From an uncultured Thermotogae bacterium (GTDB lineage Bacteria; Thermotogota; Thermotogae; Mesoaciditogales; Mesoaciditogaceae): a stretch of 64,000 nt of DNA. Within the stretch, counting starts at the first letter, position 1, and each line of letters begins with the position of its first letter. The stretch spans positions 16,193 through 80,192 of the forward strand of contig CAJXLN010000005.1 of the NCBI GenBank assembly GCA_913056255.1. Direction: 5' to 3'. The position numbers were made by a program, and so were the translations under genes. This document shows positions 1-8,024 of this stretch, one piece after another. The notes beneath the pieces are model-generated. The model searched no databases. It had not been told where the DNA came from and saw only the letters and a list, made by a program, of their open reading frames with translations.

Positions 1-2
1 CA

Positions 3-614
3 GAAAGCGAATGTGTTGCTCTTTCAAAGAAAATCGGAGAGCAAATCGGGACAGAACTTGGAATTCCGGTCTATCTCTATGAAAAATCAGCTGTTATCAA
101 GGAGCGTTCCAACCTTTCAAATATACGAAAAGGGCAATTTGAAGGTTTTTTCGAAAAGATAAAATCTCCAAAGTGGAAACCGGATTTTGGACCAAGTGTG
201 GTTCATCCAACGGCCGGAGTTGTTGCCGTTGGAGCAAGGGAATATTTGATAGCTTTTAATGTGAACTTAGGTACCAAAAATATCGAAATTGCCAACAAGA
301 TTGCGCGTGCCGTTCGATACTCATCTGGAGGTTACAGATTTGTTAAAGCCATGGGAGTGGATCTGAAAGAAAAAGGGATCGTTCAGGTTTCCATGAACAT
401 GACAAATTACAAAAAAACACCTCTTTTCAGAGTTTTTGATACGATAAAACGAGAGGCTGAAAGATACGGTGTACCCGTGTTGGGTTCAGAGATCATAGGA
501 ATGATTCCCATGGATGCACTCGTCAGAACCGTTAAATATTACCTGAGCGTGGATGATTTGGAAGATGAAAGGGTGATCGAGTATAGACTCCTCGACGAAA
601 TTAGCAGATCTTGA
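3..614 (+). CDS. ftcD: Glutamate formimidoyltransferase, 5'-truncated by the window edge
   Basis: The reading frame is open from base 3, so the gene starts upstream of the window; 203 residues are visible of a family that is usually about 300. The enzyme moves the formimino group of N-formimino-L-glutamate to tetrahydrofolate, the last step of one branch of histidine breakdown. Visible family features are the HPTAGVVAVGARE segment followed by YLIAFNVNL and the later GLP-like region reading VLGSEIIGMIPMDAL. It ends in VIEYRLLDEISRS. The 3' end overlaps the extended start region of hutI, which supports one histidine-utilisation operon with the other hut genes upstream, outside the window. Identification is from sequence motifs plus the hutI neighbour; confident. 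Confidence 0.85.
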   Translation, partial: ESECVALSKKIGEQIGTELGIPVYLYEKSAVIKERSNLSNIRKGQFEGFFEKIKSPKWKPDFGPSVVHPTAGVVAVGAREYLIAFNVNLGTKNIEIANKIARAVRYSSGGYRFVKAMGVDLKEKGIVQVSMNMTNYKKTPLFRVFDTIKREAERYGVPVLGSEIIGMIPMDALVRTVKYYLSVDDLEDERVIEYRLLDEISRS

Positions 615-1800
615 AATTTCGAATCTCAGGATTCTTACTCCTGCCGGAGGAGCTCCAAGCATTGATGGAAAGACTTTAGAACTTGAAGGAAGTATTACCA
701 TCAAAGATGGACGTATTGTTTCCGTAGGTAAATCTCATGGAGCGCTTAGAACCTGGGATGGAAAAGGTATGTTAGCCATTCCAGGATTTGTAGATCCGCA
801 CACCCATATACCATTCTATGGAGAGCGTTCCGAAGAATTCGCTTTACGTGCTGCTGGAAAAAGTTATGTGGAAATCCTGAAATCTGGCGGTGGAATATAT
901 TCCACTGTCAAAAAGGTGAGAGGAGTTTCGATCGATGCTCTTGTGATAGAGAACACAAAGTATCTGGAGTGGATGTTGAAATCTGGAGTTACTTCTTTGG
1001 AATGCAAAAGTGGATATGGTCTTGATTTTAAAAATGAATTGAAACAGTTGAGAGCTATCAAAAAATTATCGGAAAAGGTACCCCAAACTTTAATTTCAAC
1101 GTTTTTAGGCGCACATGCGGTACCTCCAAAGGGGGAAAAGGCTTACTTCACAGAACTCATCGATATGATGAAAGTCATAAAATCGGAATCACTTGCCGAA
1201 TTCGTGGATGTTTTCTGCGATGAAGGTGCTTTTTCCGTTGAAAGTTCTTTCGAACTGTTGAAACTTGCTAAGAATATGGGATTCAAGATCAGAGCACACG
1301 CTGAAGAGCTGTCTTCTAATGGCTTTGCTTCTAAGGCGGCAGAGTTAGGGGCGGTGAGTGTGGATCACATAATAAAAATAAAGGATGAGGAAATTTCCAC
1401 ACTTAAAAAGTACGGTACCATAGCTCTTCTCATGCCAACAACCAGCTTCTATTTGAAAACCGCGTACGCTCCCGCTCGAAAACTCATAGACAACGGTGTG
1501 CCAGTGGCTCTTGGATCGGACTTCAATCCGGGTTCCAATACTTTTTATTCCCCACTGTTCGTGTCTCATCTTGCCGTTAATCATCTCGGAATGACACCAA
1601 CTGAAGCTCTTACAGCTCAAACTTTGAACGCTGCATGTGTTCTTGGAATTGAAAATGAAGTTGGTACGATCGAAACGGGGAAAAACGCAGACATCGTGAT
1701 CTTGGACGCACCCAGATTGGAATACATATCTTACATGCCAACGAATGAGATCGTTAAAGCCGTTTTCAAAAATGGGAAGTTGGTGACAGCTAATGAATAG
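583..1800 (+). CDS. hutI: Imidazolonepropionase, probable ATA start
   Basis: Amidohydrolase that opens 4-imidazolone-5-propanoate to N-formimino-L-glutamate, feeding FtcD. Metal-binding PHTHIPFYG lies just after the first ATG (769), with later HAEEL, VDHI and GSDFNPG motifs. The family is about 400 residues, but from ATG 769 only 343 remain, and the in-frame sequence upstream (LEISNLRILTPAGG..., then ITIKDGRIVSVG) is clearly the conserved N-terminal beta domain. No ATG, GTG or TTG lies in this frame between the stop at 574 and 769. I place the start at ATA 583, four bases after GGGTGATC (571-578), which matches the anti-Shine-Dalgarno end of 16S rRNA; this gives 405 residues. Alternatives are a frameshift fusion with ftcD, an ATT start, or a sequence error. 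Function sure, start uncertain. Confidence 0.85.
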   Translation: MDSSTKLADLEISNLRILTPAGGAPSIDGKTLELEGSITIKDGRIVSVGKSHGALRTWDGKGMLAIPGFVDPHTHIPFYGERSEEFALRAAGKSYVEILKSGGGIYSTVKKVRGVSIDALVIENTKYLEWMLKSGVTSLECKSGYGLDFKNELKQLRAIKKLSEKVPQTLISTFLGAHAVPPKGEKAYFTELIDMMKVIKSESLAEFVDVFCDEGAFSVESSFELLKLAKNMGFKIRAHAEELSSNGFASKAAELGAVSVDHIIKIKDEEISTLKKYGTIALLMPTTSFYLKTAYAPARKLIDNGVPVALGSDFNPGSNTFYSPLFVSHLAVNHLGMTPTEALTAQTLNAACVLGIENEVGTIETGKNADIVILDAPRLEYISYMPTNEIVKAVFKNGKLVTANE

Positions 1801-1972
1801 TTACCAAGAACTATCAAAAATAACCAAAAAAGATTTGACTTTTGTTGGATAATGTGTTTTAACATTTTTTGAAGGTTTGGGTTGTAAAATTGAAATTGTA
1901 AAAAACGGAATGTTTAAAAGGTAGAAGAAAGGCTACCTTCGAGATTCACCGTTTTTGGTGGATTTTGTAAAT
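1795..1972 (+). repeat. Dispersed hairpin repeat, family C, copy 1
   Basis: The 178 bases after hutI resemble the reverse complement of 24752-24886. Shared blocks are GAATAG plus TACCAA..ACTATC at the upstream gene's stop codon, CCAAAAAAGATTTG, and AAAAGGTAGAAGAAAGGCTA continuing into CCTTC, then TTCACC..TTTTGGTGG. This copy carries about 45 extra bases in the middle. Three small stems can be drawn: ATAGTT/AACTAT, AAGGTAG/CTACCTT and CACC/GGTG. It ends about 12 bases before the TTG start of rlmH. See the matching finding. Confidence 0.75.
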
Positions 1973-1983
1973 TAGGGAGGTTT

Positions 1984-2439
1984 TTGAAAACTGAAATAGT
2001 ATATCCAGGTAAGATAAAAAATTCCTTTGCCAAAGAAGGATTTGAAGAGTACGTAAAACGTCTCAAACGATTTTTCAAGTTGAACATCACGAGTATTCAA
2101 TCATGCCGATCGAGCGATCGAAGGAAATGTGTTGAAGAGGAATCAAAAAAACTGTTAAAATACATTGGAAGTAGAGAGTTCATCTTGTTGGATGTTGATG
2201 GTGAATTGTTGAACACTAAGGAATTCTCTCAACTCATTAATGGATACATGACTGGCGCACGAGATTTAACATTTGTGGTAGGTGGGGTTTACGGTGTATC
2301 GGACGAGTTAAGGGAGCGTTCGAGCTTATCTCTTTCGTTGTCGCGTATAACTTTTACTCACTCCATGACTTTGATGATACTCACCGAGCAATTGTATCGT
2401 GTCGCAAAAATTCTTTCAGGCCAACCCTATGATCACTGA
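1984..2439 (+). CDS. rlmH: 23S rRNA pseudouridine-1915 N3-methyltransferase RlmH
   Basis: SPOUT-class methyltransferase (YbeA family) that uses S-adenosylmethionine to methylate pseudouridine 1915 in helix 69 of 23S rRNA. The 151 residues match the usual ~155. The trefoil-knot SAM site is visible as FVVGGVYGVSDELRE followed by LSLSRITFTHSMTLMILTEQLYRV and a C-terminal GQPYDH, all family hallmarks. Start is TTG, behind a clear GGGAGG 6 bases upstream. It is followed 20 bases later by the DUF21/CBS gene in the same direction. It lies directly downstream of repeat C. Confidence 0.93.
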   Translation: MKTEIVYPGKIKNSFAKEGFEEYVKRLKRFFKLNITSIQSCRSSDRRKCVEEESKKLLKYIGSREFILLDVDGELLNTKEFSQLINGYMTGARDLTFVVGGVYGVSDELRERSSLSLSLSRITFTHSMTLMILTEQLYRVAKILSGQPYDH

Positions 2440-2459
2440 CAAAGAGGAGGAATTAAAAG

Positions 2460-3788
2460 GTGGATGTTGATCCGCTGAGTAGTTCTAATGTTTTATGGGA
2501 ACTCGTTATTCTTGTGATCTTGTTGTTCCTTTCTGCGTTTTTTTCCGCTTCGGAAACAGCTATGATGAGTATAAGTCGAAAAAGACTTAAGGATGCCATG
2601 AACTTGAAATCTTCAGATCTCACGGCTAATTTAAAAACATCCAATCGATATCTCACCGTTATACTCATAATTAACAACGTTGTCAATGTGCTTCTATCTT
2701 CAATCGCAACCGTTCTTGCTTTTCAACTAATGCCAGGAACATCGAGTTCTAAGTTGGTTGGAATAGTCACCACCATGGTCACGGTTTTGATCGTCATTTT
2801 TGGAGAAATCACTCCAAAGATTTACGCTCGTGAGAGTTCGCTTAAGTTTTTCAACATTTCCTTTCCCGTGATTAAAATTCTGGATCTGATCTTCAGACCC
2901 ATTACGTGGTTTTTTACGGCATTTTCGTCATTTTTAATACGAGTTTTTGTTGGCAAATCAGAAGTAGAACCTTTCATTTCACATGACGAGATCCTTTTTA
3001 CCTTAGAAGTTGGAAAGCGTCAAGGGGTGATAGAAGAGCAGGAAAGTGAGCTTGTTCGTGGGGCGCTGACACTAAAGGATACATATGTCAGAGAGATAAT
3101 GGTTCCTCGAGTTGAGATCATCGGCATACAGTCCGGAAAAACTTTGAACGAAGCGATAAAGATTTTTGATGAATCGAAGTTCTCAAGATTACCCGTTTAT
3201 GATAAGACTGTAGATCGAATCATGGGTATATGTTATGCCAAAGATGTGTTATCGCTCTTGAATTCCAATGGTGAGGCATTTAACACGATTAAAGTGGAAA
3301 ACGTAGCAAAAAGCCCATACTTCGTTCCAGAAACCAAAAAGATCGATGATCTTCTCCAAGAAATGAGGCGCATCAAAGTGCACATCGCCATAGTTGTGGA
3401 TGAATACGGTGGTACTGCGGGACTTGTAACTCTTGAAGATGTGCTTGAAGAGATAACAGGTGAGATCTTCGATGAATTCGATGCCGAAGACGAAGAAAAC
3501 CTCATAATCAAAAAAGACAGAAACACGTACATCCTGAGCGCATTGACTCCTTTGAATGATATAGAACGCGAATTGGGAATAAAATTTCCGGAGAGTGAAT
3601 TCGAAACGATAGGTGGGTACCTTTTAAAAGTATTCGAGCGCGTTCCACATCCGGGTGAAACGATGGATACGGAACAGATAACTGTTAAGGTTTTGGAGTC
3701 GAATAAAAAACGAATCATAAAAGTTGAATTGAAGCTGAAAAGGGGGAAGAAAGAAATTGAAGGTAGAAAAACTGATAGAAAGAGCTAA
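2460..3788 (+). CDS. DUF21/CBS-domain membrane protein, HlyC/CorC (CNNM) family
   Basis: Integral membrane protein of 442 residues. Domain order: DUF21/CNNM transmembrane part with about four hydrophobic segments (residues ~10-165; starts with the typical LFLSAFFSASETAMMSISRKRL), a pair of CBS domains (~205-325, containing VREIMVPRVEI and VHIAIVVDEYGGTAGLVTLEDVLEEI), and a C-terminal CorC/HlyC domain (~345-425). The family is linked to magnesium or cobalt homeostasis; the name 'hemolysin' is historical. Start is GTG at 2460 behind GAGGA. Its last 32 bases overlap cdd in another frame, so the two are probably translationally coupled. Family is sure; transported ion is not. Confidence 0.9.
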   Translation: MDVDPLSSSNVLWELVILVILLFLSAFFSASETAMMSISRKRLKDAMNLKSSDLTANLKTSNRYLTVILIINNVVNVLLSSIATVLAFQLMPGTSSSKLVGIVTTMVTVLIVIFGEITPKIYARESSLKFFNISFPVIKILDLIFRPITWFFTAFSSFLIRVFVGKSEVEPFISHDEILFTLEVGKRQGVIEEQESELVRGALTLKDTYVREIMVPRVEIIGIQSGKTLNEAIKIFDESKFSRLPVYDKTVDRIMGICYAKDVLSLLNSNGEAFNTIKVENVAKSPYFVPETKKIDDLLQEMRRIKVHIAIVVDEYGGTAGLVTLEDVLEEITGEIFDEFDAEDEENLIIKKDRNTYILSALTPLNDIERELGIKFPESEFETIGGYLLKVFERVPHPGETMDTEQITVKVLESNKKRIIKVELKLKRGKKEIEGRKTDRKS

Positions 3789-4149
3789 AATTGTGAGAGA
3801 GAATGCGTATGTTCCATACTCTCGGTTCAAGGTGGGAGCAGCGTTGGAAACGGAATCAGGCAAAATCTACACCGGCGTCAATGTTGAAAATTCATCCTTT
3901 GGCTTAAGTATGTGTGCTGAGAGAATAGCTATCTTCAAAGCGGTTAGTGAAGGTGAAACCAAATTCAAAAGATTGGTCATCGTTGCTGACACGAAAGACG
4001 TGGTTTCACCCTGCGGAGCTTGTAGACAGGTCATGTCAGAATTTGGGAATTTCGAAGTTGTACTCTCCAACATCGAAGGAAAAGTGAAGGTTACAAATGT
4101 CGAAGAACTTCTCCCAAAGGCCTTTGACTTTAGAAGGGATCCAACGTGA
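3757..4149 (+). CDS. cdd: Cytidine deaminase
   Basis: Zinc enzyme that deaminates cytidine and deoxycytidine to uridine and deoxyuridine in pyrimidine salvage. The 130 residues are typical for the small homotetrameric form. Visible are the zinc/catalytic CAER motif (residues ~51-54), the PCGACRQ zinc motif (~87-93) and the N-terminal YVPYSRFKVGAAL substrate region. Start is TTG at 3757, inside the 3' end of the preceding gene; GGGGGAAGAAA upstream serves as ribosome binding site. Its stop overlaps the GTG start of the next gene (GTGA), so it is part of the same operon. Confidence 0.95.
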   Translation: MKVEKLIERAKIVRENAYVPYSRFKVGAALETESGKIYTGVNVENSSFGLSMCAERIAIFKAVSEGETKFKRLVIVADTKDVVSPCGACRQVMSEFGNFEVVLSNIEGKVKVTNVEELLPKAFDFRRDPT

Positions 4150-6188
4150 AACGATACATAATTTCATCGTTCGTACTTCTTGTGATGCTGTTCACGTCAC
4201 TTTTTTCAAGAAGTGTCTTTTTTGCTTATCAAAGCGCTAAAAATGTGCAATCAGTTGCCGTGATAGGTACATTCAACGACTGGTCGGCGACTGCCGATAT
4301 CATGAAACGCAGTTTTGATGACATTTGGACTGTTCAGATAGAGATTCCGGATGGTGTTTATCTTTACGATTTTCTTGTCGATGGTCATGTTGTAGCCGAT
4401 CCCAACAATCCCAAAAAGAAACATAATGGTAAGAATGGATACTATTCAATACTGACAGTCGGATCCTTTACTCCTCCTGATGGAACTAAAGGAGACGGTC
4501 TAATACACAAAAATTACGTTCAATTTGACGATCGTTCGCGCGTGTACGTTGATCCTGCCTCTACGGATACTGTTTACTTTGCGTTGGACACGTTAAAAAA
4601 CGATGTTCAATCGGTAAGTATTAAGATCGGGAAAAAGCTTTATCCCATGGTACCTGTTGAAATAAACAAATACACCGATAGATACAAAACTACCGTACAT
4701 CCCTCCACGAAAAAGTTTCACTACAACTTCGTAATCGAAGATGGAAAAACAAAACTCGAATTGGGAAAAACCGGAATTGCTACATCTTCAAAAGCTTTTG
4801 TCTTCGACTTTGCGAGTCCAACTGTTCCCATACTCAACGCACCTCATTGGGCAAAAGGGGCCATCGTCTACGAGATATTTCCAGACAGGTTCTTCAATGG
4901 AAACACTTCTAATGACCCGATACACACCACGATCTGGGGGGAAAAGCCAACTTATAACAATTTCTTCGGCGGTGATCTTCAAGGAATTATCGATAAGATC
5001 GACTATCTTATAGATCTTGGTATTGACATCCTTTACACCACTCCGATCTTCGAAGCACCATCGAATCACAAATATGATACACAAGATTACATGCACATCG
5101 ATCCACATTTTGGTACGTTGCAAACTTTTAGAACTTTGGCTAACTTACTCCACTATAATGACATGTACTGGGTTATTGACGGTGTGTTCAATCACACAGG
5201 TACGAGATTTTTTGCATTTCAGGATATACTCAAAAATCAACAGAATTCCGCATACGTTCATTGGTACTTCGTGAACCGTTTTCCGGTACGAATAGAATCT
5301 GGAGATTATGCGACATTTCAGAACTACCCAAGTCTCCCGAAGCTGAACGTTAGAAACGCGGCAGTTCAGAAATATTTGAAAAAAGCGGTGAACAAATGGA
5401 CATCCAACGGTGCGGATGGGTGGAGAATAGACTCGGCAAACGTCATATCAAATTCTTTCCTTGTCAAACTCTACAAATGGATACACGAGATAAAACCGGA
5501 TTCCCTTGACGTTGCGGAAATATGGACGAATGTCTCCAACTGGTTCGACGAGGGTGCGTTCAACTCGAGTATGAATTATCTTTTCAGAGATGCAGCGTAC
5601 AGTTATATAGTTCACGGATCAAGCGCAAAGACTTTTCTAAACGATACGAATTCTTATCTCAACACCTATCCACCTCAGTTGTGGAATGCTCTGTGGAATT
5701 TGATAGACAGTCATGACACGCCAAGAGCGTTGACGGTTGTGGGCGGAGATATTCGAAAGATGAAGGCACTCGTTGGGCTTCAGATGACATTTATAGGAGC
5801 TCCTATGATTTATTATGGAGATGAGATAGGAATGCTTGGTGGTAATGATCCGCTTGACAGGGGTTGCATGAATTGGAATAGATCTCGGTGGAATTCAGAG
5901 ATCTACGAATGGTATAAAAAACTAATAGAAATCCGAAAAGATACCCCCGCCATAAGATTTGGAACTTACACACCTATTTTCGTCGAAAAACAAGTTTTGG
6001 GATTCAAGCGTGATTACAAGGGAAAAGAGGTTTACGTTTTCATAAATGGCGGAAGAAATGTTCAAAATGTGAAAACCACGCTTACAGGAAAGTTTCACGA
6101 CCTTGTAGACGACTCAATTTGGAGTTCTAAAAAGCCTTTATCTCTTGAACTTCAACCGTATGAAGTTTTAATACTCGAGAAAAAGTGA
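4146..6188 (+). CDS. Secreted GH13 alpha-amylase/neopullulanase-type enzyme
   Basis: 680 residues with an N-terminal signal peptide (KR, then a hydrophobic run, cleaved near LFSRS). Next come a CBM48/AMPK-like glycogen-binding domain (~25-105; VAVIGTFNDWSA) and a second beta domain resembling the neopullulanase N-domain (~125-225). The GH13 barrel starts near WAKGAIVYEIFPDRFFNG. Catalytic residues are readable: region I DGVFNH, nucleophile D429 in GWRIDSA, acid/base E458 in DVAEIW, transition-state stabiliser D524 in IDSHDT. It should hydrolyse alpha-1,4/1,6 glucans outside the cytoplasm; exact specificity cannot be read. Start GTG overlaps the cdd stop. The intracellular GH4 alpha-glucosidase at 62-63.7 kb may act on its products (inference). 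Confidence 0.88.
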   Translation: MKRYIISSFVLLVMLFTSLFSRSVFFAYQSAKNVQSVAVIGTFNDWSATADIMKRSFDDIWTVQIEIPDGVYLYDFLVDGHVVADPNNPKKKHNGKNGYYSILTVGSFTPPDGTKGDGLIHKNYVQFDDRSRVYVDPASTDTVYFALDTLKNDVQSVSIKIGKKLYPMVPVEINKYTDRYKTTVHPSTKKFHYNFVIEDGKTKLELGKTGIATSSKAFVFDFASPTVPILNAPHWAKGAIVYEIFPDRFFNGNTSNDPIHTTIWGEKPTYNNFFGGDLQGIIDKIDYLIDLGIDILYTTPIFEAPSNHKYDTQDYMHIDPHFGTLQTFRTLANLLHYNDMYWVIDGVFNHTGTRFFAFQDILKNQQNSAYVHWYFVNRFPVRIESGDYATFQNYPSLPKLNVRNAAVQKYLKKAVNKWTSNGADGWRIDSANVISNSFLVKLYKWIHEIKPDSLDVAEIWTNVSNWFDEGAFNSSMNYLFRDAAYSYIVHGSSAKTFLNDTNSYLNTYPPQLWNALWNLIDSHDTPRALTVVGGDIRKMKALVGLQMTFIGAPMIYYGDEIGMLGGNDPLDRGCMNWNRSRWNSEIYEWYKKLIEIRKDTPAIRFGTYTPIFVEKQVLGFKRDYKGKEVYVFINGGRNVQNVKTTLTGKFHDLVDDSIWSSKKPLSLELQPYEVLILEKK

Positions 6189-6202
6189 AGGAGATGATCT
6201 GC

Positions 6203-7468
6203 GTGAAAAAGATTTCAATGATTTTCATTTTGTTCACCGTATTTTTGGCTGTGGGAATATTTGCAACAAATTCTCTCGTCGTGTATTCCGATTTCGCAAT
6301 AATTCAATCAAATGTTTTTCAAAGGTCAGGAGATCTCATCGTAATCCCGACAACAAACGCTGTCATTGAGAATTCTCTTGTTGTCTCTCATCCACTGAAT
6401 TACTACACATTTCACCGCGCTGAAAGGTACTCTTTTGATAAGATTTTGAAAAACTACGTGGGAAAAACACTGCAATTCAAATTCAAAGAGGGTACTCTCA
6501 AAAATGTCAGGGTTATATCATACGATCCAATCATATTGAAAGATGTGCAGACAGGCCAGGTGTATTTCTCGCCTGATGGTGAATATCTTTTCCCATCCAT
6601 TTCATCTGTAGACTCGAAGAATTACTTCGCGGTTTCCACAAACGCCACGGAGCTTTCTTACAGTTACATCACTTCGAACATAGGGTGGAAAGGTATTTAC
6701 AGTCTCGATATGGATTCTTCAACGATGATCGGAAACATAAATCTCTGGAACAGAACAGATACGACTTTTAGGAACTTTCATCTCGCTTTTGTTGCCGGAA
6801 AGCCTAACGTTGAGGTGCAGAGAGAGAAGAACTATGGGAAAGCCATCGGTAATTCGTTGAGGGCAGCCCCCACCAGCTTTACCCATCCAAGTCAGGTTCA
6901 AAGTCTTGGAGGATACAAGGTATACGATTTTAGAAATGTTGATTCTTTGGGTGCCAACTCTTCGCTTTTTATTTCACTCTTTTCAAAAAAAATAATTTTG
7001 AAAAAACTCAACGTGGCTTACAATCCATCGAACGATTTCAAACCCGTTGATCTTGTCGCAAAAATTCAACATGACTTTCCAATACCACAGGGAGTTTTAA
7101 GTCTATATAAAAAATCACAGGGTGTGGAGTATTTCCTTGGGCAGTCGAATATTCCCGACAGTCCAGCTTCAGCCGTTCTGGAAGTTCCTTACGGTAAAAA
7201 TTTCGATGTTGAAGTCAAAAACGTGGAAATGCAAAGGATTACGATTTCAAAAAGAGTCGAACTTTACACTTACGAAACAACCTTAAGAAATTCTTCTAAC
7301 GAAGTTCAGAGCGTTTGGGTTTACGAGTACGTTCCCGCTGGATCCATCGTAACTCCTGTGGGAGATCTTCATTTTGAGAGAATCTCTTCTAACGAAGTTC
7401 ATTTTTACGTCGATGTCAAAGCTCATTCCAAGAAAGTCTTCAGCTATCATGTACAAACGAGTTATTGA
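6203..7468 (+). CDS. Secreted DUF4139-type protein of unknown function
   Basis: About 421 residues. I place the start at GTG 6203, which has GGAG 10 bases upstream; an earlier GTG at 6185 overlaps the previous stop but has no SD. The N-terminus is a signal peptide (KKISMIFILFTVFLAVGIFA). The body contains SYITSNIGWKGIYSLDM and a C-terminal all-beta part with RVELYTYETTLRN and a VWVYEYVPAG-type segment, which fit the DUF4139 family. No enzymatic motif is seen. It sits between the secreted amylase and the HD hydrolase and overlaps the latter's start by 20 bases. Probably a periplasmic or outer-envelope protein; role unknown. Confidence 0.6.
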   Translation: MKKISMIFILFTVFLAVGIFATNSLVVYSDFAIIQSNVFQRSGDLIVIPTTNAVIENSLVVSHPLNYYTFHRAERYSFDKILKNYVGKTLQFKFKEGTLKNVRVISYDPIILKDVQTGQVYFSPDGEYLFPSISSVDSKNYFAVSTNATELSYSYITSNIGWKGIYSLDMDSSTMIGNINLWNRTDTTFRNFHLAFVAGKPNVEVQREKNYGKAIGNSLRAAPTSFTHPSQVQSLGGYKVYDFRNVDSLGANSSLFISLFSKKIILKKLNVAYNPSNDFKPVDLVAKIQHDFPIPQGVLSLYKKSQGVEYFLGQSNIPDSPASAVLEVPYGKNFDVEVKNVEMQRITISKRVELYTYETTLRNSSNEVQSVWVYEYVPAGSIVTPVGDLHFERISSNEVHFYVDVKAHSKKVFSYHVQTSY

Positions 7469-8024
7469 GTATTTGAGAAAAATCAGGCCATTCATGGTGA
7501 GCCGCCAAAGAGCGGCTCACATTCAAAGAATGGAAGAGGACTCCGTGGAATTATTTCCCAAACTCAGTGAGTTTGATGCCGAGAGACTCTTGGTGGCAAC
7601 ATGTGCTCATGATCTTTTTAGGGACGTAGAACCGGGAAAACTCGTGAAGATATCCAAAATTTGGAATCTAAAAATCACGAAAGTGGAAGCATTTGCTCCC
7701 GTACTTCTTCATGGTAAAGTTGCAAGTGAATATCTGAAGAGACGTATCAAAATAAATGATGAGGAGATTTTAGATGCGGTATCCTATCACACGTCTGGAA
7801 TGGCAACTGATTCTCTTATCGTTAAATCACTTGTGATTTTAGATACGCTGGAACACGGAAGAAAATTCGATGGTGTGGGGAAACTTCGCACGATCGCAAA
7901 GCGTTCTGTAGATGAAGGATACATAGCGGTGATAAAGAATAAGATCGTATACGCTTTGAACAACGCTCTTCTCATTCTTCCACAAACAGTGGAAGCGTGG
8001 AATTTTTCGAGAGGGGTAAGATAA
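7449..8024 (+). CDS. yqeK: HD-domain hydrolase, YqeK-like (Ap4A hydrolase family)
   Basis: 191 residues from ATG 7449, which lies inside the 3' end of the preceding gene. The HD metal site is visible: an early AAHIQRMEEDSVELF helix, ATCAHDLFRD with the HD pair, LLHGKVASEYL, and AVSYHTSGM. The order and wording match YqeK, a symmetrical diadenosine-tetraphosphate hydrolase. In Firmicutes and Thermotogota yqeK is often followed by an LCP/LytR gene and rsfS; here an LCP-like gene follows directly, which supports the call. The HD is preceded by Cys-Ala rather than Leu-Leu, so some divergence exists. Alternative starts are TTG 7473 and ATG 7494. Confidence 0.75.
   Translation: MYKRVIEYLRKIRPFMVSRQRAAHIQRMEEDSVELFPKLSEFDAERLLVATCAHDLFRDVEPGKLVKISKIWNLKITKVEAFAPVLLHGKVASEYLKRRIKINDEEILDAVSYHTSGMATDSLIVKSLVILDTLEHGRKFDGVGKLRTIAKRSVDEGYIAVIKNKIVYALNNALLILPQTVEAWNFSRGVR

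Noticed and set aside
769..1800. hutI starting at ATG 769
   Set aside because: It would discard about 60 residues of recognisable HutI N-terminal domain and has no SD.
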